DNA from: Sphaerisporangium cinnabarinum | Lineage (GTDB): Bacteria > Actinomycetota > Actinomycetes > Actinomycetales > Cellulomonadaceae | NCBI GenBank assembly: GCA_003052455.1 | Contig: QAPD01000022.1 | Coordinates: forward strand, 78,259-142,258 | Direction: 5' to 3' | DNA: 64,000 nucleotides | Shown: piece by piece, positions 36,420 to 45,707 of the stretch | How positions within the stretch are numbered: position 1 is the stretch's first letter | How the letters are laid out: every line of letters begins with the position of its first letter | Translations under genes and position numbers: made by a program | Notes under the pieces: generated by a model | Told to the model about the DNA's origin: nothing | The model's input: the letters and a program-made list of their open reading frames with translations, nothing else | Database searches by the model: none

Positions 36420-38257
36420 GGCAGCCGCCACACCCCGACGGCCGGGCCGTCGCCCGAGAGCCGCGCGCCGCCGTCGTGCGGGGCGAGTTCCAGCGCGCCG
36501 TGCAGCCGCTCGGGCTCCCCGCGCCCCACGAGCGCGGGGTGCAGCGTGACGCCGTCCCACGGCGCGCGGGCGAGCGCGACGAGGACGCGCTCCTCGGGCG
36601 TCTCCCGGAGGTAGACGAGGGCGTCGTCGGCGACGTGCACCCAGCGCAGGCCGCCGTGACGCAGCGCGTCGGAGCCGCGGCGCACCGCGATCAGCGCCCG
36701 GTACAGGTCGAACGTCGCGCCGTCCCAGCGCCCGTGGCCCGAGCCCGCGTCGTCCCACGGCATCGTCGCGCGCGCGTGCTCGCCGTTGAGACCGGTGAGC
36801 CCCAGCTCGTCGCCCGCGAAGACGACGGGCGTGCCGGGGTAGGTCAGCAGGAGCGTCGCGGCGACCTCGACCATCTCGCGCGAGCCGACGATCGAGCGCA
36901 GCCGCGGGGTGTCGTGCGAGCCGAGCATGTTCCACTGCGACGCGGTCACGCGCCAGGGCAGCACGGCGTCGAACTCGCGCATCGTCTCCACGACCGCTGG
37001 TCCGGCCCGGCGCGGCGTGCGCACGGGCAGCCCGAGGTAGGGCACGGGCGAGTGCGCGGGAGACAGCCAGGTCCACGCCGGGCGCGTGAACGCCGAGTAG
37101 TTCATGTTCGCGTGCCAGCCGTCGCCCGCGAGGTCGCCGGACGCGTCGTGGAAGTGCTCGGCGACGAGGGCGGCCTCCGGGTTCACGCTCCGCATCGTCG
37201 TGCGCAGGCGGCGTGCGACGTCGAGCGTGCGGTCCTCGGCGCCGAAGCGGCCGGTCATGTTCGCGACGTCGATGCGCCACCCGTCGAGACCGAACGGCTC
37301 GCGCAGGTAGCGCCCGACAACGGACCCGGGCCCGTCGATCATGCGCGCCCCGAGCTCGGCCGACCCGTACGACAGCTTCGGCAGCGACGCGTGCTCGAGC
37401 CAGCCCACGTACCCGGGCTCGCCGTCGGTCCAGTAGTAGAAGTCACGCTCCGGCGCGCCGGGGTCGGCGAGCGCCCGCGCGAACCACTCGTGCCCGGCGC
37501 CCGTGTGGTTCGTCGTGAGGTCGCCCATGACGCGCAGCCCGCGCGCGTGCGCGGCGCGGATCAGCGACGCGTACGCCGCGTCGCCGCCGAGCAGCGGGTC
37601 GACGTGGTCGAACGTGCTCGCGTCGTAGCGGTGGTTGGAGCGCCCCGGGAAGACAGGCGTGGTGTAGAGGGTCGTGACGCCGAGCGCCACGAGGTGGTCG
37701 AGCCGCTCCTCGACCCCGGCGAGGTCGCCCCCGTAGTACTGCGTGCCGACGTCGGGCCCCGCGCCGTGCGGCTCCTCGTCCCAGGCCGCGGGGACGGCCC
37801 ACTCGGGGAGCGGACGCCCGTCGGCCGCGGCCGAGCGCGCGAACCGGTCCGGGAAGACCTGGTACACGACGCCGTCGCGCATCCACGCGGGCGCGCCCTC
37901 GTGGACGGTGAGGCGGAAGTCCGCGGCGTCGGGCACGTCGCGGTCCCACACCCCGCGGCCGTTGAGCCAGCGGTAGCCGCGCTCGCCCTCGTCGAGGAAG
38001 AACCGGTACCCGGTCTCCGGGTTGTGCACGAGCACCTCGGCGACGTACCAGTCCTCGTGCTCGTCCGAGCGGTCGAGGCGCGCCGGGGCGAGGCGCGGCT
38101 CGCCGTCGCGCACGGTGCGCAGCCACACGTCGCGCACGCCGGCCGACCGGGGCACGCGCACGCGGACGGGGACCGTGTCCCCGAGGGCGGGGACGCCCTC
38201 GGGGACGTACAGCGCCGAGCCGTCGTGGTGCGGGACGGGGGTCACGACGTCGTGCAC
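36416..38257 (-). CDS. GH13 neopullulanase/cyclomaltodextrinase-type glycosidase
   Basis: 613 residues, no signal peptide, so cytosolic. An N-terminal beta domain (residues 1-120) leads to the (beta/alpha)8 barrel: VVYQVFPDRFARS, MGDLTTNHTGAGHEW, the nucleophile Asp in DGWRIDVANM, the acid Glu in ALVAEHFHD, and the third Asp in LGSHDTPRLRS. It would hydrolyse maltodextrins imported by the adjacent ABC transporter. GTG 38257 lies four bp after the malG stop, so it is the last gene of malE-malF-malG-GH13. Confidence 0.9.
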   Translation of the reverse strand: MHDVVTPVPHHDGSALYVPEGVPALGDTVPVRVRVPRSAGVRDVWLRTVRDGEPRLAPARLDRSDEHEDWYVAEVLVHNPETGYRFFLDEGERGYRWLNGRGVWDRDVPDAADFRLTVHEGAPAWMRDGVVYQVFPDRFARSAAADGRPLPEWAVPAAWDEEPHGAGPDVGTQYYGGDLAGVEERLDHLVALGVTTLYTTPVFPGRSNHRYDASTFDHVDPLLGGDAAYASLIRAAHARGLRVMGDLTTNHTGAGHEWFARALADPGAPERDFYYWTDGEPGYVGWLEHASLPKLSYGSAELGARMIDGPGSVVGRYLREPFGLDGWRIDVANMTGRFGAEDRTLDVARRLRTTMRSVNPEAALVAEHFHDASGDLAGDGWHANMNYSAFTRPAWTWLSPAHSPVPYLGLPVRTPRRAGPAVVETMREFDAVLPWRVTASQWNMLGSHDTPRLRSIVGSREMVEVAATLLLTYPGTPVVFAGDELGLTGLNGEHARATMPWDDAGSGHGRWDGATFDLYRALIAVRRGSDALRHGGLRWVHVADDALVYLRETPEERVLVALARAPWDGVTLHPALVGRGEPERLHGALELAPHDGGARLSGDGPAVGVWRLP

Positions 38258-38261
38258 GCGG

Positions 38262-39173
38262 TCAGCCCTTCACGGAGCCGGCCGTGAGGCCGCCCACGAT
38301 GTACTTCTGCAGGTAGAGGAACAGGGCGAGCACGGGCAGCGCCGAGATGACGGCGCCGGCCGTGAAGAGGCCCCAGTTGGCCTCCTTGAGCGACGACACC
38401 CACCCGTACAGCCCGACGGCGAGGGTCCAGTTGCTCTCGGACGACAGGACGATGCGCGCGATGATGAACTCGCCGAACGTGCTGATGAACGACAGCAGCG
38501 CGACGACGGCGAGGATCGGCGCGACGAGGCGCAGGATGATCGTCCAGTAGATCTGCGTGTGGGTCGCGCCGTCGATCTTCGCGGCCTCGTCGAGCTCGCG
38601 CGGCACGGTGTTGAAGAACCCGTACATGAGGAACGTGTTCACGCCCAGGGCGCCGCCGAGGTACACCGCGACGAGCGCGATCTTGCTGTTGAGGCCGAGG
38701 ACCGGCACGACGTTCCCCAGCGAGATGAGCAGCAGGAAGATCGCGACGAACGCGAGCATCTGCGGGAACATCTGGATGATCAGCAGGGACGTCAGTCCGG
38801 CGCGCCGGCCGCTGAAGCGGAACCGGGAGAACGCGTACGCCGCCGCCGCGCCCATGAGCACGGTGCCGACCGACGTCGCGACCGCGATGACGAGCGTGTT
38901 GCCCATCCACGTCCAGAACATCGTGGTGCCGAGCTGGGCGTAGTTCGCGGTGCTCACGTCGGAGAAGAGCGAGTTGGAGCCGGTGAGGGTCCCGTTCTCC
39001 GACAGCGACGCGGACAGGACGTACACGAGCGGGAACGCGGCGTAGACGACGGCGATCACGCCGACGACGTGCCGCCAGCCCAGCTCGGAGAACCAGCGCC
39101 CCGGGCGCATGCGGTTCCGGGACGCCGGGGCGGCCGTGCCGCCGACGACGGGGGGTGCCTGGGTGGTCGCCAT
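38262..39173 (-). CDS. malG: Maltose/maltodextrin ABC permease MalG
   Basis: 303 residues with six predicted membrane segments. The cytosolic EAA loop is DEAAKIDGATHTQIYWTIIL, which docks with the ATPase. C-terminal FLYLQKYIVGGLTAGSVKG is typical of MalG-type permeases. ATG 39173 follows the malF stop directly. No ATPase gene is present; a shared MsiK-type ATPase encoded elsewhere is usual in actinobacteria. Confidence 0.92.
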   Translation of the reverse strand: MATTQAPPVVGGTAAPASRNRMRPGRWFSELGWRHVVGVIAVVYAAFPLVYVLSASLSENGTLTGSNSLFSDVSTANYAQLGTTMFWTWMGNTLVIAVATSVGTVLMGAAAAYAFSRFRFSGRRAGLTSLLIIQMFPQMLAFVAIFLLLISLGNVVPVLGLNSKIALVAVYLGGALGVNTFLMYGFFNTVPRELDEAAKIDGATHTQIYWTIILRLVAPILAVVALLSFISTFGEFIIARIVLSSESNWTLAVGLYGWVSSLKEANWGLFTAGAVISALPVLALFLYLQKYIVGGLTAGSVKG

Positions 39174-39174
39174 G

Positions 39175-40821
39175 TCAGCTGATCTCCTCGAACTTGCGCG
39201 TGCTGCGGAAGGCGATGGCCGAGATCGTCCCCACGATGACGAAGATGACGATCGACAGGGCGCTCGCGAGCCCGAAGTCCTTCTGCGCCGAGCCGTCGAC
39301 GCCGGAGATCGAGTACACCATCGAGATGAGGATGTCCGTGTGGCCGAGCGGTACGGACGCGTCGGCGAAGCGTGGCCCGCCCCCGGTGAGCATGTAGATC
39401 AGGGTGAAGTTGTTGAAGTTGAAGGCGAACGACGAGATGAGCAGCGGCGCCGTCGAGATGAGCAGCAGCGGCAGCGTGATCGCGCGCCACGTGGTCCAGC
39501 GGCCGGCGCCGTCGATCTTCGCGGCCTCCATGACGTCGGACGGCAGCGACTGCAGCGCGCCCGTGCAGATGAGGAACATGTACGGGAAGCCCAGCCACAG
39601 GTTCACGCCGAGCACGGACAGCTTGGCCAGCCAGGGGTCGGTGAGCCACGGGATGTGCGCGCCGCCCAGGATCACCTCGTTGATGAACCCGAACCGCGTG
39701 TTGAGCAGCCCGGACCACAGCAGCGCCGCGAGGAAGCCGGGGATCGCGTACGGCAGGATCATCAGCGTCCGGTAGACCTTGCGCCCGCGCATCCGCGTGT
39801 CGTTGAACACGATCGCGAGGAACAGGCCCAGCAGGAACGTCGTGGCGACCGAGCCGATCGCGAACACGAACGTCCACAGCAGGATCTTGACGAACGGCTG
39901 GGCGTAGCGGGCGTCCGAGAACGCGGTGACGAAGTTGTCGAGGCCGACCGGGACGCGCCAGCCGACCGCGAGGGTCGAGCCGTCGGGCGCCTGGAACTGG
40001 CCCTCGTCGTTCGGCGTGTAGACCGTGCCCGTCGTCGTGTCGGTCATCGTGTCGGCCGCCGCGTCCCACTCGAGGGCGGACGTGTACACGTAGCCGGTGC
40101 GCGCGTCGGTGGTACGGATCGAGCCGTCCTCGGGGTCGTCCGAGACGGGGACGCGCAGCTCGGTCACCTCGGCCTGGCGCTGCAGCACCTGGTCGCGCGG
40201 CAGGACCGTGTAGCCGGGGACCTCGGTCGCGCGGCCGTCCTCGACCGTCGCGCCGTCGACGACCGACAGCGGCCGCTCGGCGGTGCCGGCCTCGACCTCG
40301 CCGTCGTCGGTGACGACCGCGAAGCCGAGCGCGTCGCCGTCCTCGACGACGGTCAGCGCGGACGACGCCGAGCCCTCGACCCGGCGCTCGTTCTGGATGA
40401 GCAGCGCGGAGACCGCCTGCTCCTTCGTCGAGTTGTGGCCCGTGCCGTAGTTGGTGAACGCCACGTAGCCCGTGTACCCGACGACGAAGATCTGGTAGAC
40501 GAGCAGGAAGATCAGGCCGGGCAGGATGTACTTCAGCGGCAGGGACCGCTTGGAGAAGTACACCCAGTTGGCCGCGACGAGCATCGCGAGCGTCGCGGCG
40601 AGGATGCCGTAAGAGCCGGCCGTCCACGCGGACCAGACCACGTACACGCCGAGCGCGTCCACGACCGCCATGAGGGCGAGCTTGACGAAGAACCCGGGCC
40701 CGTAGTCGCGCGCGTGCGACGCGTCGCGGGCCCGCAGGCGGCGCGCGTCCCGCGGCGGCGGGCCGTCGGCTCCGGAGGTGCCGACGCGCTCGTCGTCGGC
40801 CGTGGTCTGAGGGGCGGACAT
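39175..40821 (-). CDS. malF: Maltose/maltodextrin ABC permease MalF
   Basis: 548 residues, long for a sugar permease because of a large extracytoplasmic insert (about residues 130-270, rich in acidic and Thr residues), as in MalF of the maltose system. The EAA loop is MEAAKIDGAGRWTTWRAITL. ATG 40821. The insert and the MalE partner favour maltose or maltodextrin as the substrate. Confidence 0.92.
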   Translation of the reverse strand: MSAPQTTADDERVGTSGADGPPPRDARRLRARDASHARDYGPGFFVKLALMAVVDALGVYVVWSAWTAGSYGILAATLAMLVAANWVYFSKRSLPLKYILPGLIFLLVYQIFVVGYTGYVAFTNYGTGHNSTKEQAVSALLIQNERRVEGSASSALTVVEDGDALGFAVVTDDGEVEAGTAERPLSVVDGATVEDGRATEVPGYTVLPRDQVLQRQAEVTELRVPVSDDPEDGSIRTTDARTGYVYTSALEWDAAADTMTDTTTGTVYTPNDEGQFQAPDGSTLAVGWRVPVGLDNFVTAFSDARYAQPFVKILLWTFVFAIGSVATTFLLGLFLAIVFNDTRMRGRKVYRTLMILPYAIPGFLAALLWSGLLNTRFGFINEVILGGAHIPWLTDPWLAKLSVLGVNLWLGFPYMFLICTGALQSLPSDVMEAAKIDGAGRWTTWRAITLPLLLISTAPLLISSFAFNFNNFTLIYMLTGGGPRFADASVPLGHTDILISMVYSISGVDGSAQKDFGLASALSIVIFVIVGTISAIAFRSTRKFEEIS

Positions 40822-40918
40822 CGTGGTGCCTCCGAGGTCGTCGGACGCGCGGGGTGCTGCGTCTTCTGGAGTGTCGTCGTGCTGCGTCGCGGCCCGTTCC
40901 GGGCCGGAGGGCGGGACG

Positions 40919-40959
40919 CGCCGCCGCGGTGCGCAGGAGCCCTGCGCACCGCGGCGGCG
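40919..40959. terminator. Perfect 19-bp-stem hairpin between malE and malF
   Basis: CGCCGCCGCGGTGCGCAGG and its exact complement, separated by AGC, lie 14 bp after the malE stop. It can act as a partial terminator or an mRNA stabiliser so that the binding protein is made in excess over the permeases. Confidence 0.75.
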
Positions 40960-40972
40960 GGCTGCACCCGGA

Positions 40973-42205
40973 TCAGGCGTCGATCGCGCCCTGGATGTCG
41001 GCGATCATCTTGTCCCAGCTCGAGACCGGGTCGGCACCGGCGACGATCGCCGCCTCGGTGACGCCCCAGAAGCTCCACACGGAAGCCATCTCGGGGATCG
41101 ACGGCATCGGCACGGCCTCGGCACCCACGGCGCGGAAGCCCGCGACGATCGGGTCGTCGGCGGCCGCGGTGTCGGCGGCGGCGGTCAGCGCCGGCGGACG
41201 GTTGCCCGCCTCGTACAGCGCGAGCTGCGCGTCCTCGGTCGACAGGAAGTTCACGAGGAAGTCGTTCGCGACGATCGCGTTGTCGCTCTCCGCGCTCAGG
41301 TAGAAGCCCTGGACGCCGACGAACGGCTGCGCGGGCTGGCCGCCCGCGGTCGGGATCGGGTCGATCGACAGGTCGAGGCCCTCGAACGAGTCGATCATCC
41401 ACGGACCGCCCACGATGAACGGCGACTGGCCGTTCTTGAACGCCTCGACGGCGATGTCGTAGGTGGTGTCCTGGCTGAGGACGCCGGCCGCACCCTGGGC
41501 GCCGAGCCACTGCGCGAACGCCTGGCCCTCGGGGCCGCCCATCGCGAGCTCGGACGAGTAGCTGCCGTCCTCGTTCTGCGCGAAGACGGGAGCGCCGAAG
41601 GACGTCTGGAACGGGTAGTGGGTGTACGGGTCACCCTTGTCGCCGTCCGACTGGACCAGGATCGGGAACTGCGTCCCGGCGGCCTGGCCCGCGGCCACGG
41701 CCTCGTCCCACGTGGCGGGGGCGGTCGGCGCGAGCGCGGTGTTGCGGATGAGGGCGATGTTCTCGATCGCGTAGGGCAGGCCGTAGACCTGGCCGTCCTG
41801 CGTGAACGCCTCGATGGAGACGTCCTCGAACTCGGCCGCCTTGTCCCCGAGCTCGAGCGGCGCCACGACGCCGTTCGTCGTGAGCTCGCCCAGCCAGTCG
41901 TGGGCGCCGACGGTGATGTCGGGGCCCTCGCCCGTCGGGACCTGCGCGAGGAAGTCCGCCCGGATGTCCTCGAAGTTCTTGAGCACGACGTCGACCGTCG
42001 TGCCCGTCTCGGTCTCGAACGACTCGGCCGCCGCGGTCACGGCGTCCTGACGGGTCTCGTCGACCCAGACGGTCAGCGAGCCACCGGCGGACGAACCCTC
42101 GGCGCTCGGCTCGTCGGTGGTCTCGTCGCCCGAGCCGCCGGACGAGCAGGCGGTCAGCGCCAGCGTCGTGGTCAGCGCGGCGGCAAGAAGGATGCTCCGT
42201 CGCAT
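40973..42205 (-). CDS. malE: Maltose/maltodextrin-binding lipoprotein MalE
   Basis: 410 residues. Signal peptide with lipobox LALTAC-S at residue 16-20 anchors it outside the membrane. The family pattern LTVWVDETRQDAVTAAAESF, VDVVLKNFEDIRADFLAQV and DITVGAHDWLGELTTNG is that of family 1 maltose-binding proteins. First gene of the leftward operon; LacI-type dyads lie just upstream. Confidence 0.93.
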   Translation of the reverse strand: MRRSILLAAALTTTLALTACSSGGSGDETTDEPSAEGSSAGGSLTVWVDETRQDAVTAAAESFETETGTTVDVVLKNFEDIRADFLAQVPTGEGPDITVGAHDWLGELTTNGVVAPLELGDKAAEFEDVSIEAFTQDGQVYGLPYAIENIALIRNTALAPTAPATWDEAVAAGQAAGTQFPILVQSDGDKGDPYTHYPFQTSFGAPVFAQNEDGSYSSELAMGGPEGQAFAQWLGAQGAAGVLSQDTTYDIAVEAFKNGQSPFIVGGPWMIDSFEGLDLSIDPIPTAGGQPAQPFVGVQGFYLSAESDNAIVANDFLVNFLSTEDAQLALYEAGNRPPALTAAADTAAADDPIVAGFRAVGAEAVPMPSIPEMASVWSFWGVTEAAIVAGADPVSSWDKMIADIQGAIDA

Positions 42206-42313
42206 CAGTGGTCACTCCAAGCGTGTCGTGATGGGCGGCCCGCTCCGGCGTTGGCACCGGCGCCGGACCCTGATGAGCACGACGGTAGAGCGGGAGGTGG
42301 CACGGGTGCAAGT

Positions 42314-42344
42314 CGTTGCGGTAACTTTCATGCAACGCTTTACA
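42314..42344. promoter_or_regulatory. LacI-type operator cluster before malE
   Basis: CGTTGC (42314-42319) and GCAACG (42332-42337) form an inverted repeat. The right part, TGCAACGCTTTACA, resembles the GCAAGCGCTTAC dyad before the alpha-glucosidase gene. It lies in the 243-bp malE-lacI gap and is a likely binding site of the adjacent LacI regulator. Confidence 0.6.
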
Positions 42345-42448
42345 GGGCGTCGACCGGCGCCCACCCGCCTCCTCCGGTCGCCGGGTCCGCGCGCCTCCGC
42401 CCGGAGGATCGCGGCTCGCCGACCGGACGACCAGGACGAGGAGGTCCG

Positions 42449-43546
42449 GTGTCCCCTACGCTGCCCCATGTGCGTACCCGTCTCAGTGATCTCGCCGCCC
42501 AGGCAGGCGTCTCCACGGCGACGGTCTCGCGCGTCCTCAACGGGAAGCCCGGCGTCGCGAGCGAGACCCGCCAGGCGGTGCTCGCCGCGCTCGACGTGCT
42601 GGGCTACGAGCGCCCGTCGACGCTGCGCACCCGCTCCGCCGGCCTCGTCGGCCTCGTCGTCCCGGAGCTGACGAACCCCGTCTTCCCCGCGTTCGCCCAG
42701 ACGATCGAGTCGCTCCTGTCCGAGCACGGGTACACGCCGCTGCTGTGCACGCAGTCGCCGGGCGGGACCACGGAGGACGACTACGTCGACATGCTCATGG
42801 ACCACGCGGTCGACGGCATCGTCTTCGTCTCCGGCCTGCACGCGGACACCCAGGCGAGCCACGAGCGCTACGAGCGCCTGCGCAGCCGGGGCATCCCGAT
42901 CGTCCTGGTCAACGGCTTCGCCGAGGGCATCGACGCCCCGTTCGTCTCGCCCGACGACGTCGCGAGCGTCGAGCTGTCCGTGCGCCACCTGGTCTCGCTC
43001 GGGCACCGCAGCGTCGGCCTCGCGATCGGCCCGGACCGCTTCGTCCCGGCGCAGCGCAAGCTCGCGAGCTTCGCCGAGTCGCTCGTGCGGCACGGGCTCG
43101 TCGCCGACGAGGCCGAGGCGGCGCAGCACGTCGTCGTGACGCTCTACACGGTCGAGGGCGGCCAGGCCGCGGGCGGCGAGCTCATCGACTCGGGCCACAC
43201 CGCGATCGTCTGCGGCTCCGACCTCATGGCGCTCGGCGCCATCCGCGCGGCGCGCTCGCGCGGCCTGCGCGTGCCGCAGGACGTCTCGGTGCTCGGCTAC
43301 GACGACTCGCCCCTCATCGCCTTCACCGACCCGCCGCTGACCACCGTGCGCCAGCCCGTGAGCGCCATGGCGCACGCCGCCGTGAGCGCGCTGCTCACGG
43401 AGATCGCGGGCGAGCGGGCGCCGCGGACGGAGCTCCTGTTCCAGCCGGAGCTCATCGTCCGCGACTCGACCGGGGCCGCACCGGCCCGCGCGGCGTCCGC
43501 CCCGGACGCGAGCAGGGTCGCCGCGGCGGGCTCGCCGACCGCCTGA
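42449..43546 (+). CDS. LacI-family regulator of the maltose genes
   Basis: About 365 residues. The HTH is LSDLAAQAGVSTATVSRVLN followed by GKPGVASETRQAVLAALDVL, the LacI hinge region. The C-terminal effector domain has GIPIVLVNGFAEG, GHRSVGLAIG, and VLGYDDSPLIAFTDPPLTTV. GTG 42449 has AGGAGG four bases upstream; GTG 42470 (VRTRLSDL) is an alternative. Divergent from malE and followed by the glucosidase gene, so a MalR-like role is inferred. Confidence 0.92.
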   Translation: MSPTLPHVRTRLSDLAAQAGVSTATVSRVLNGKPGVASETRQAVLAALDVLGYERPSTLRTRSAGLVGLVVPELTNPVFPAFAQTIESLLSEHGYTPLLCTQSPGGTTEDDYVDMLMDHAVDGIVFVSGLHADTQASHERYERLRSRGIPIVLVNGFAEGIDAPFVSPDDVASVELSVRHLVSLGHRSVGLAIGPDRFVPAQRKLASFAESLVRHGLVADEAEAAQHVVVTLYTVEGGQAAGGELIDSGHTAIVCGSDLMALGAIRAARSRGLRVPQDVSVLGYDDSPLIAFTDPPLTTVRQPVSAMAHAAVSALLTEIAGERAPRTELLFQPELIVRDSTGAAPARAASAPDASRVAAAGSPTA

Positions 43547-43603
43547 GACCGGCACCCACCCACCTCGCTGCGGGCGGTCGTCGGCCCTTGTCGACACCGC
43601 ACC

Positions 43604-43615
43604 GCAAGCGCTTAC
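43604..43615. promoter_or_regulatory. LacI-type operator before the alpha-glucosidase gene
   Basis: GCAAGCGCTTAC has a perfect AAGCGCTT core with central CG, as LacI-family operators usually have. It is 103 bp before the glucosidase start. Matches the site before malE in its GTAA-GCG elements. Confidence 0.65.
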
Positions 43616-43718
43616 ACTCGACGGAGGGTCGGCGACACCCCGCTCCGCCTGCCGAGTGATCATCACCGGAAGATCCCCTGAAAACCCCAGCACCACGTAC
43701 GTGAGGACCGACAGCTCG

Positions 43719-45572
43719 ATGACTCGTATCGATTCGACGCCGACCGCCACCGCGCCCAGCACCGGACTGGCCACGGCCACCGCCCCGGCACCCTTCAGCA
43801 CGGGCGCGCTCGTGCACACCGGGCCGGGCGAGGCCCCCGAGTGGTGGCGCGACGCCGTCATCTACCAGGTCTACCCGCGCTCCTTCGCGGACGGCGACGG
43901 CGACGGCGTCGGCGACCTGCCGGGCATCACCTCGAAGCTCGACCACCTCGCCGAGCTCGGGGTCGACGCCGTCTGGCTGAGCCCGTTCTACCGCTCGCCC
44001 CAGAAGGACGCGGGCTACGACGTCGCCGACTACCGCGACGTCGACCCCCTGTTCGGCACGCTCGCCGACTTCGACGAGCTCCTCGCCCAGGCGCACGCGC
44101 GCGGCATCCGCATCATCGTCGACCTCGTCCCGAACCACACGTCGGACCAGCACGCCTGGTTCCAGGCGGCGCTCGCGTCGCCCGAGGGCTCCCCCGAGCG
44201 CGCGCGCTACATCTTCCGCGAGGGCGAGGGCGAGCACGGCGAGCTGCCCCCGAACAACTGGCAGTCGATCTTCGGCGGCCCCGCGTGGACTCGCGTGACG
44301 GCCGGCGCGAACGCGCGCCCCGTGACCGGCGCCGAGGGCGAGACGCCCGGGCAGTGGTACCTGCACCTCTTCGACTCGACCCAGCCGGACCTCGCGTGGG
44401 ACAACCCCGAGGTGCGCGAGGAGTTCGAGCAGGTGCTGCGCTTCTGGCTCGACAAGGGCGTGGACGGGTTCCGCGTCGACGTCGCGCACGGCATGATCAA
44501 GGCCGACGGGCTGCCCGACTGGGACGGCACCGTCTCGATGGTCGAGGGCACCGAGGCCGGCGAGGAGGGCACCGACCCGGGCGCCCCCGAGGACGGCTCG
44601 ACGGGCGCCGGGAACTCCGGCCCGATGTTCGACCAGGACGGCGTCCACGAGATCTACCGCGCGTGGCACCGCGTGCTCGCCGAGTACGACGGCGACCGCG
44701 CCCTCGTCGCCGAGGCCTGGGTCGAGCCCCTCTCGCGCCTCGCACGCTACGTCCGCCCGGACGAGATGCACCAGGCGTTCAACTTCTCGTTCCTCACCAC
44801 CGGGTGGGCGGCCGCGCCGCTGCGCACCGTGATCGCGGCGTCGCTGCACGCGAACGACGAGGTCGGCGCCCCCACGACGTGGGTCCTGTCGAACCACGAC
44901 GTCGTGCGGCACGCGTCGCGCCTCGGCCTGGCCGACCCGGGCCTGCGCCCCAACGGCATCTTCGCCCACGACCCGCAGCCCGACGAGGAGCTCGGCCTGC
45001 GCCGCGCCCGTGCCGCGTCGCTGCTCATGCTCGGCCTGCCCGGGTCGTCGTACCTCTACCAGGGCGAGGAGCTCGGCCTCCCCGAACACACCGCCCTGCC
45101 CGACGACGTCCGTGAGGACCCGGCCTTCTTCCGCACCCAGGGCGCCGAGGCGGGTCGCGACGGCTGCCGCATCCCGCTCCCCTGGACCGCGGACGCCGAG
45201 GGCTTCGGGTTCGGGCCGTCCGGGAAGACGTGGCTCCCCCAGCCGGAGTCGTACGGCCGCTACGCCGCGGACGTCCAGCGCGGCGTCGAGGGCTCGACGT
45301 ACGAGACGTACCGCACGGCTCTCGCGACGCGTCGCGCGGAGCGTCTCGGCGCGGGCACGCTCGCGTGGGTCGAGGAGTTCGCCGGCTCGGCGGACGTCGT
45401 CGCCTTCCGCAACCGCGACGTCGTCGTGCTCGCCAACCTGGGCACCGAGCCCGTGCTGCTGCCGCGCGGCGCGGAGGTCCTCGTGGCCTCCGGCCCGGTG
45501 CTGACCGACCGCTCCGCGGACCCGCAGGTCCGCGTCCCGTCGGACACGACGGTCTGGCTGCGCGCGCACTGA
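43719..45572 (+). CDS. GH13 alpha-glucosidase
   Basis: Cytosolic glycosidase of about 617 residues that would release glucose from maltose and maltodextrins. GH13 landmarks: RDAVIYQVYPRSFADGDGDG, LVPNHTSDQHAWF, nucleophile Asp in GFRVDVAHGM, acid Glu in ALVAEAWVEP, and third Asp in VLSNHDVVRH. The C-terminal beta domain ends VPSDTTVWLRAH. ATG 43719 has GAGGA upstream at long spacing; GTG 43701 or GTG 43656 are possible. Trehalose synthase is less likely because it would have further signature sequence. Confidence 0.92.
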   Translation: MTRIDSTPTATAPSTGLATATAPAPFSTGALVHTGPGEAPEWWRDAVIYQVYPRSFADGDGDGVGDLPGITSKLDHLAELGVDAVWLSPFYRSPQKDAGYDVADYRDVDPLFGTLADFDELLAQAHARGIRIIVDLVPNHTSDQHAWFQAALASPEGSPERARYIFREGEGEHGELPPNNWQSIFGGPAWTRVTAGANARPVTGAEGETPGQWYLHLFDSTQPDLAWDNPEVREEFEQVLRFWLDKGVDGFRVDVAHGMIKADGLPDWDGTVSMVEGTEAGEEGTDPGAPEDGSTGAGNSGPMFDQDGVHEIYRAWHRVLAEYDGDRALVAEAWVEPLSRLARYVRPDEMHQAFNFSFLTTGWAAAPLRTVIAASLHANDEVGAPTTWVLSNHDVVRHASRLGLADPGLRPNGIFAHDPQPDEELGLRRARAASLLMLGLPGSSYLYQGEELGLPEHTALPDDVREDPAFFRTQGAEAGRDGCRIPLPWTADAEGFGFGPSGKTWLPQPESYGRYAADVQRGVEGSTYETYRTALATRRAERLGAGTLAWVEEFAGSADVVAFRNRDVVVLANLGTEPVLLPRGAEVLVASGPVLTDRSADPQVRVPSDTTVWLRAH

Positions 45573-45707
45573 CCGACGCCGCCGCGTCGTCCACGACGGC
45601 CGGGCCCCCCGGGGGTCCCGGCCGTCGTGCTTCTCGTCCCGTCGGCGCAGGGCCGCGCTCGGGTGGCCGACGGAGGGGCGGCGCTCAGCCGACGGAGGAG
45701 GCTGCGG

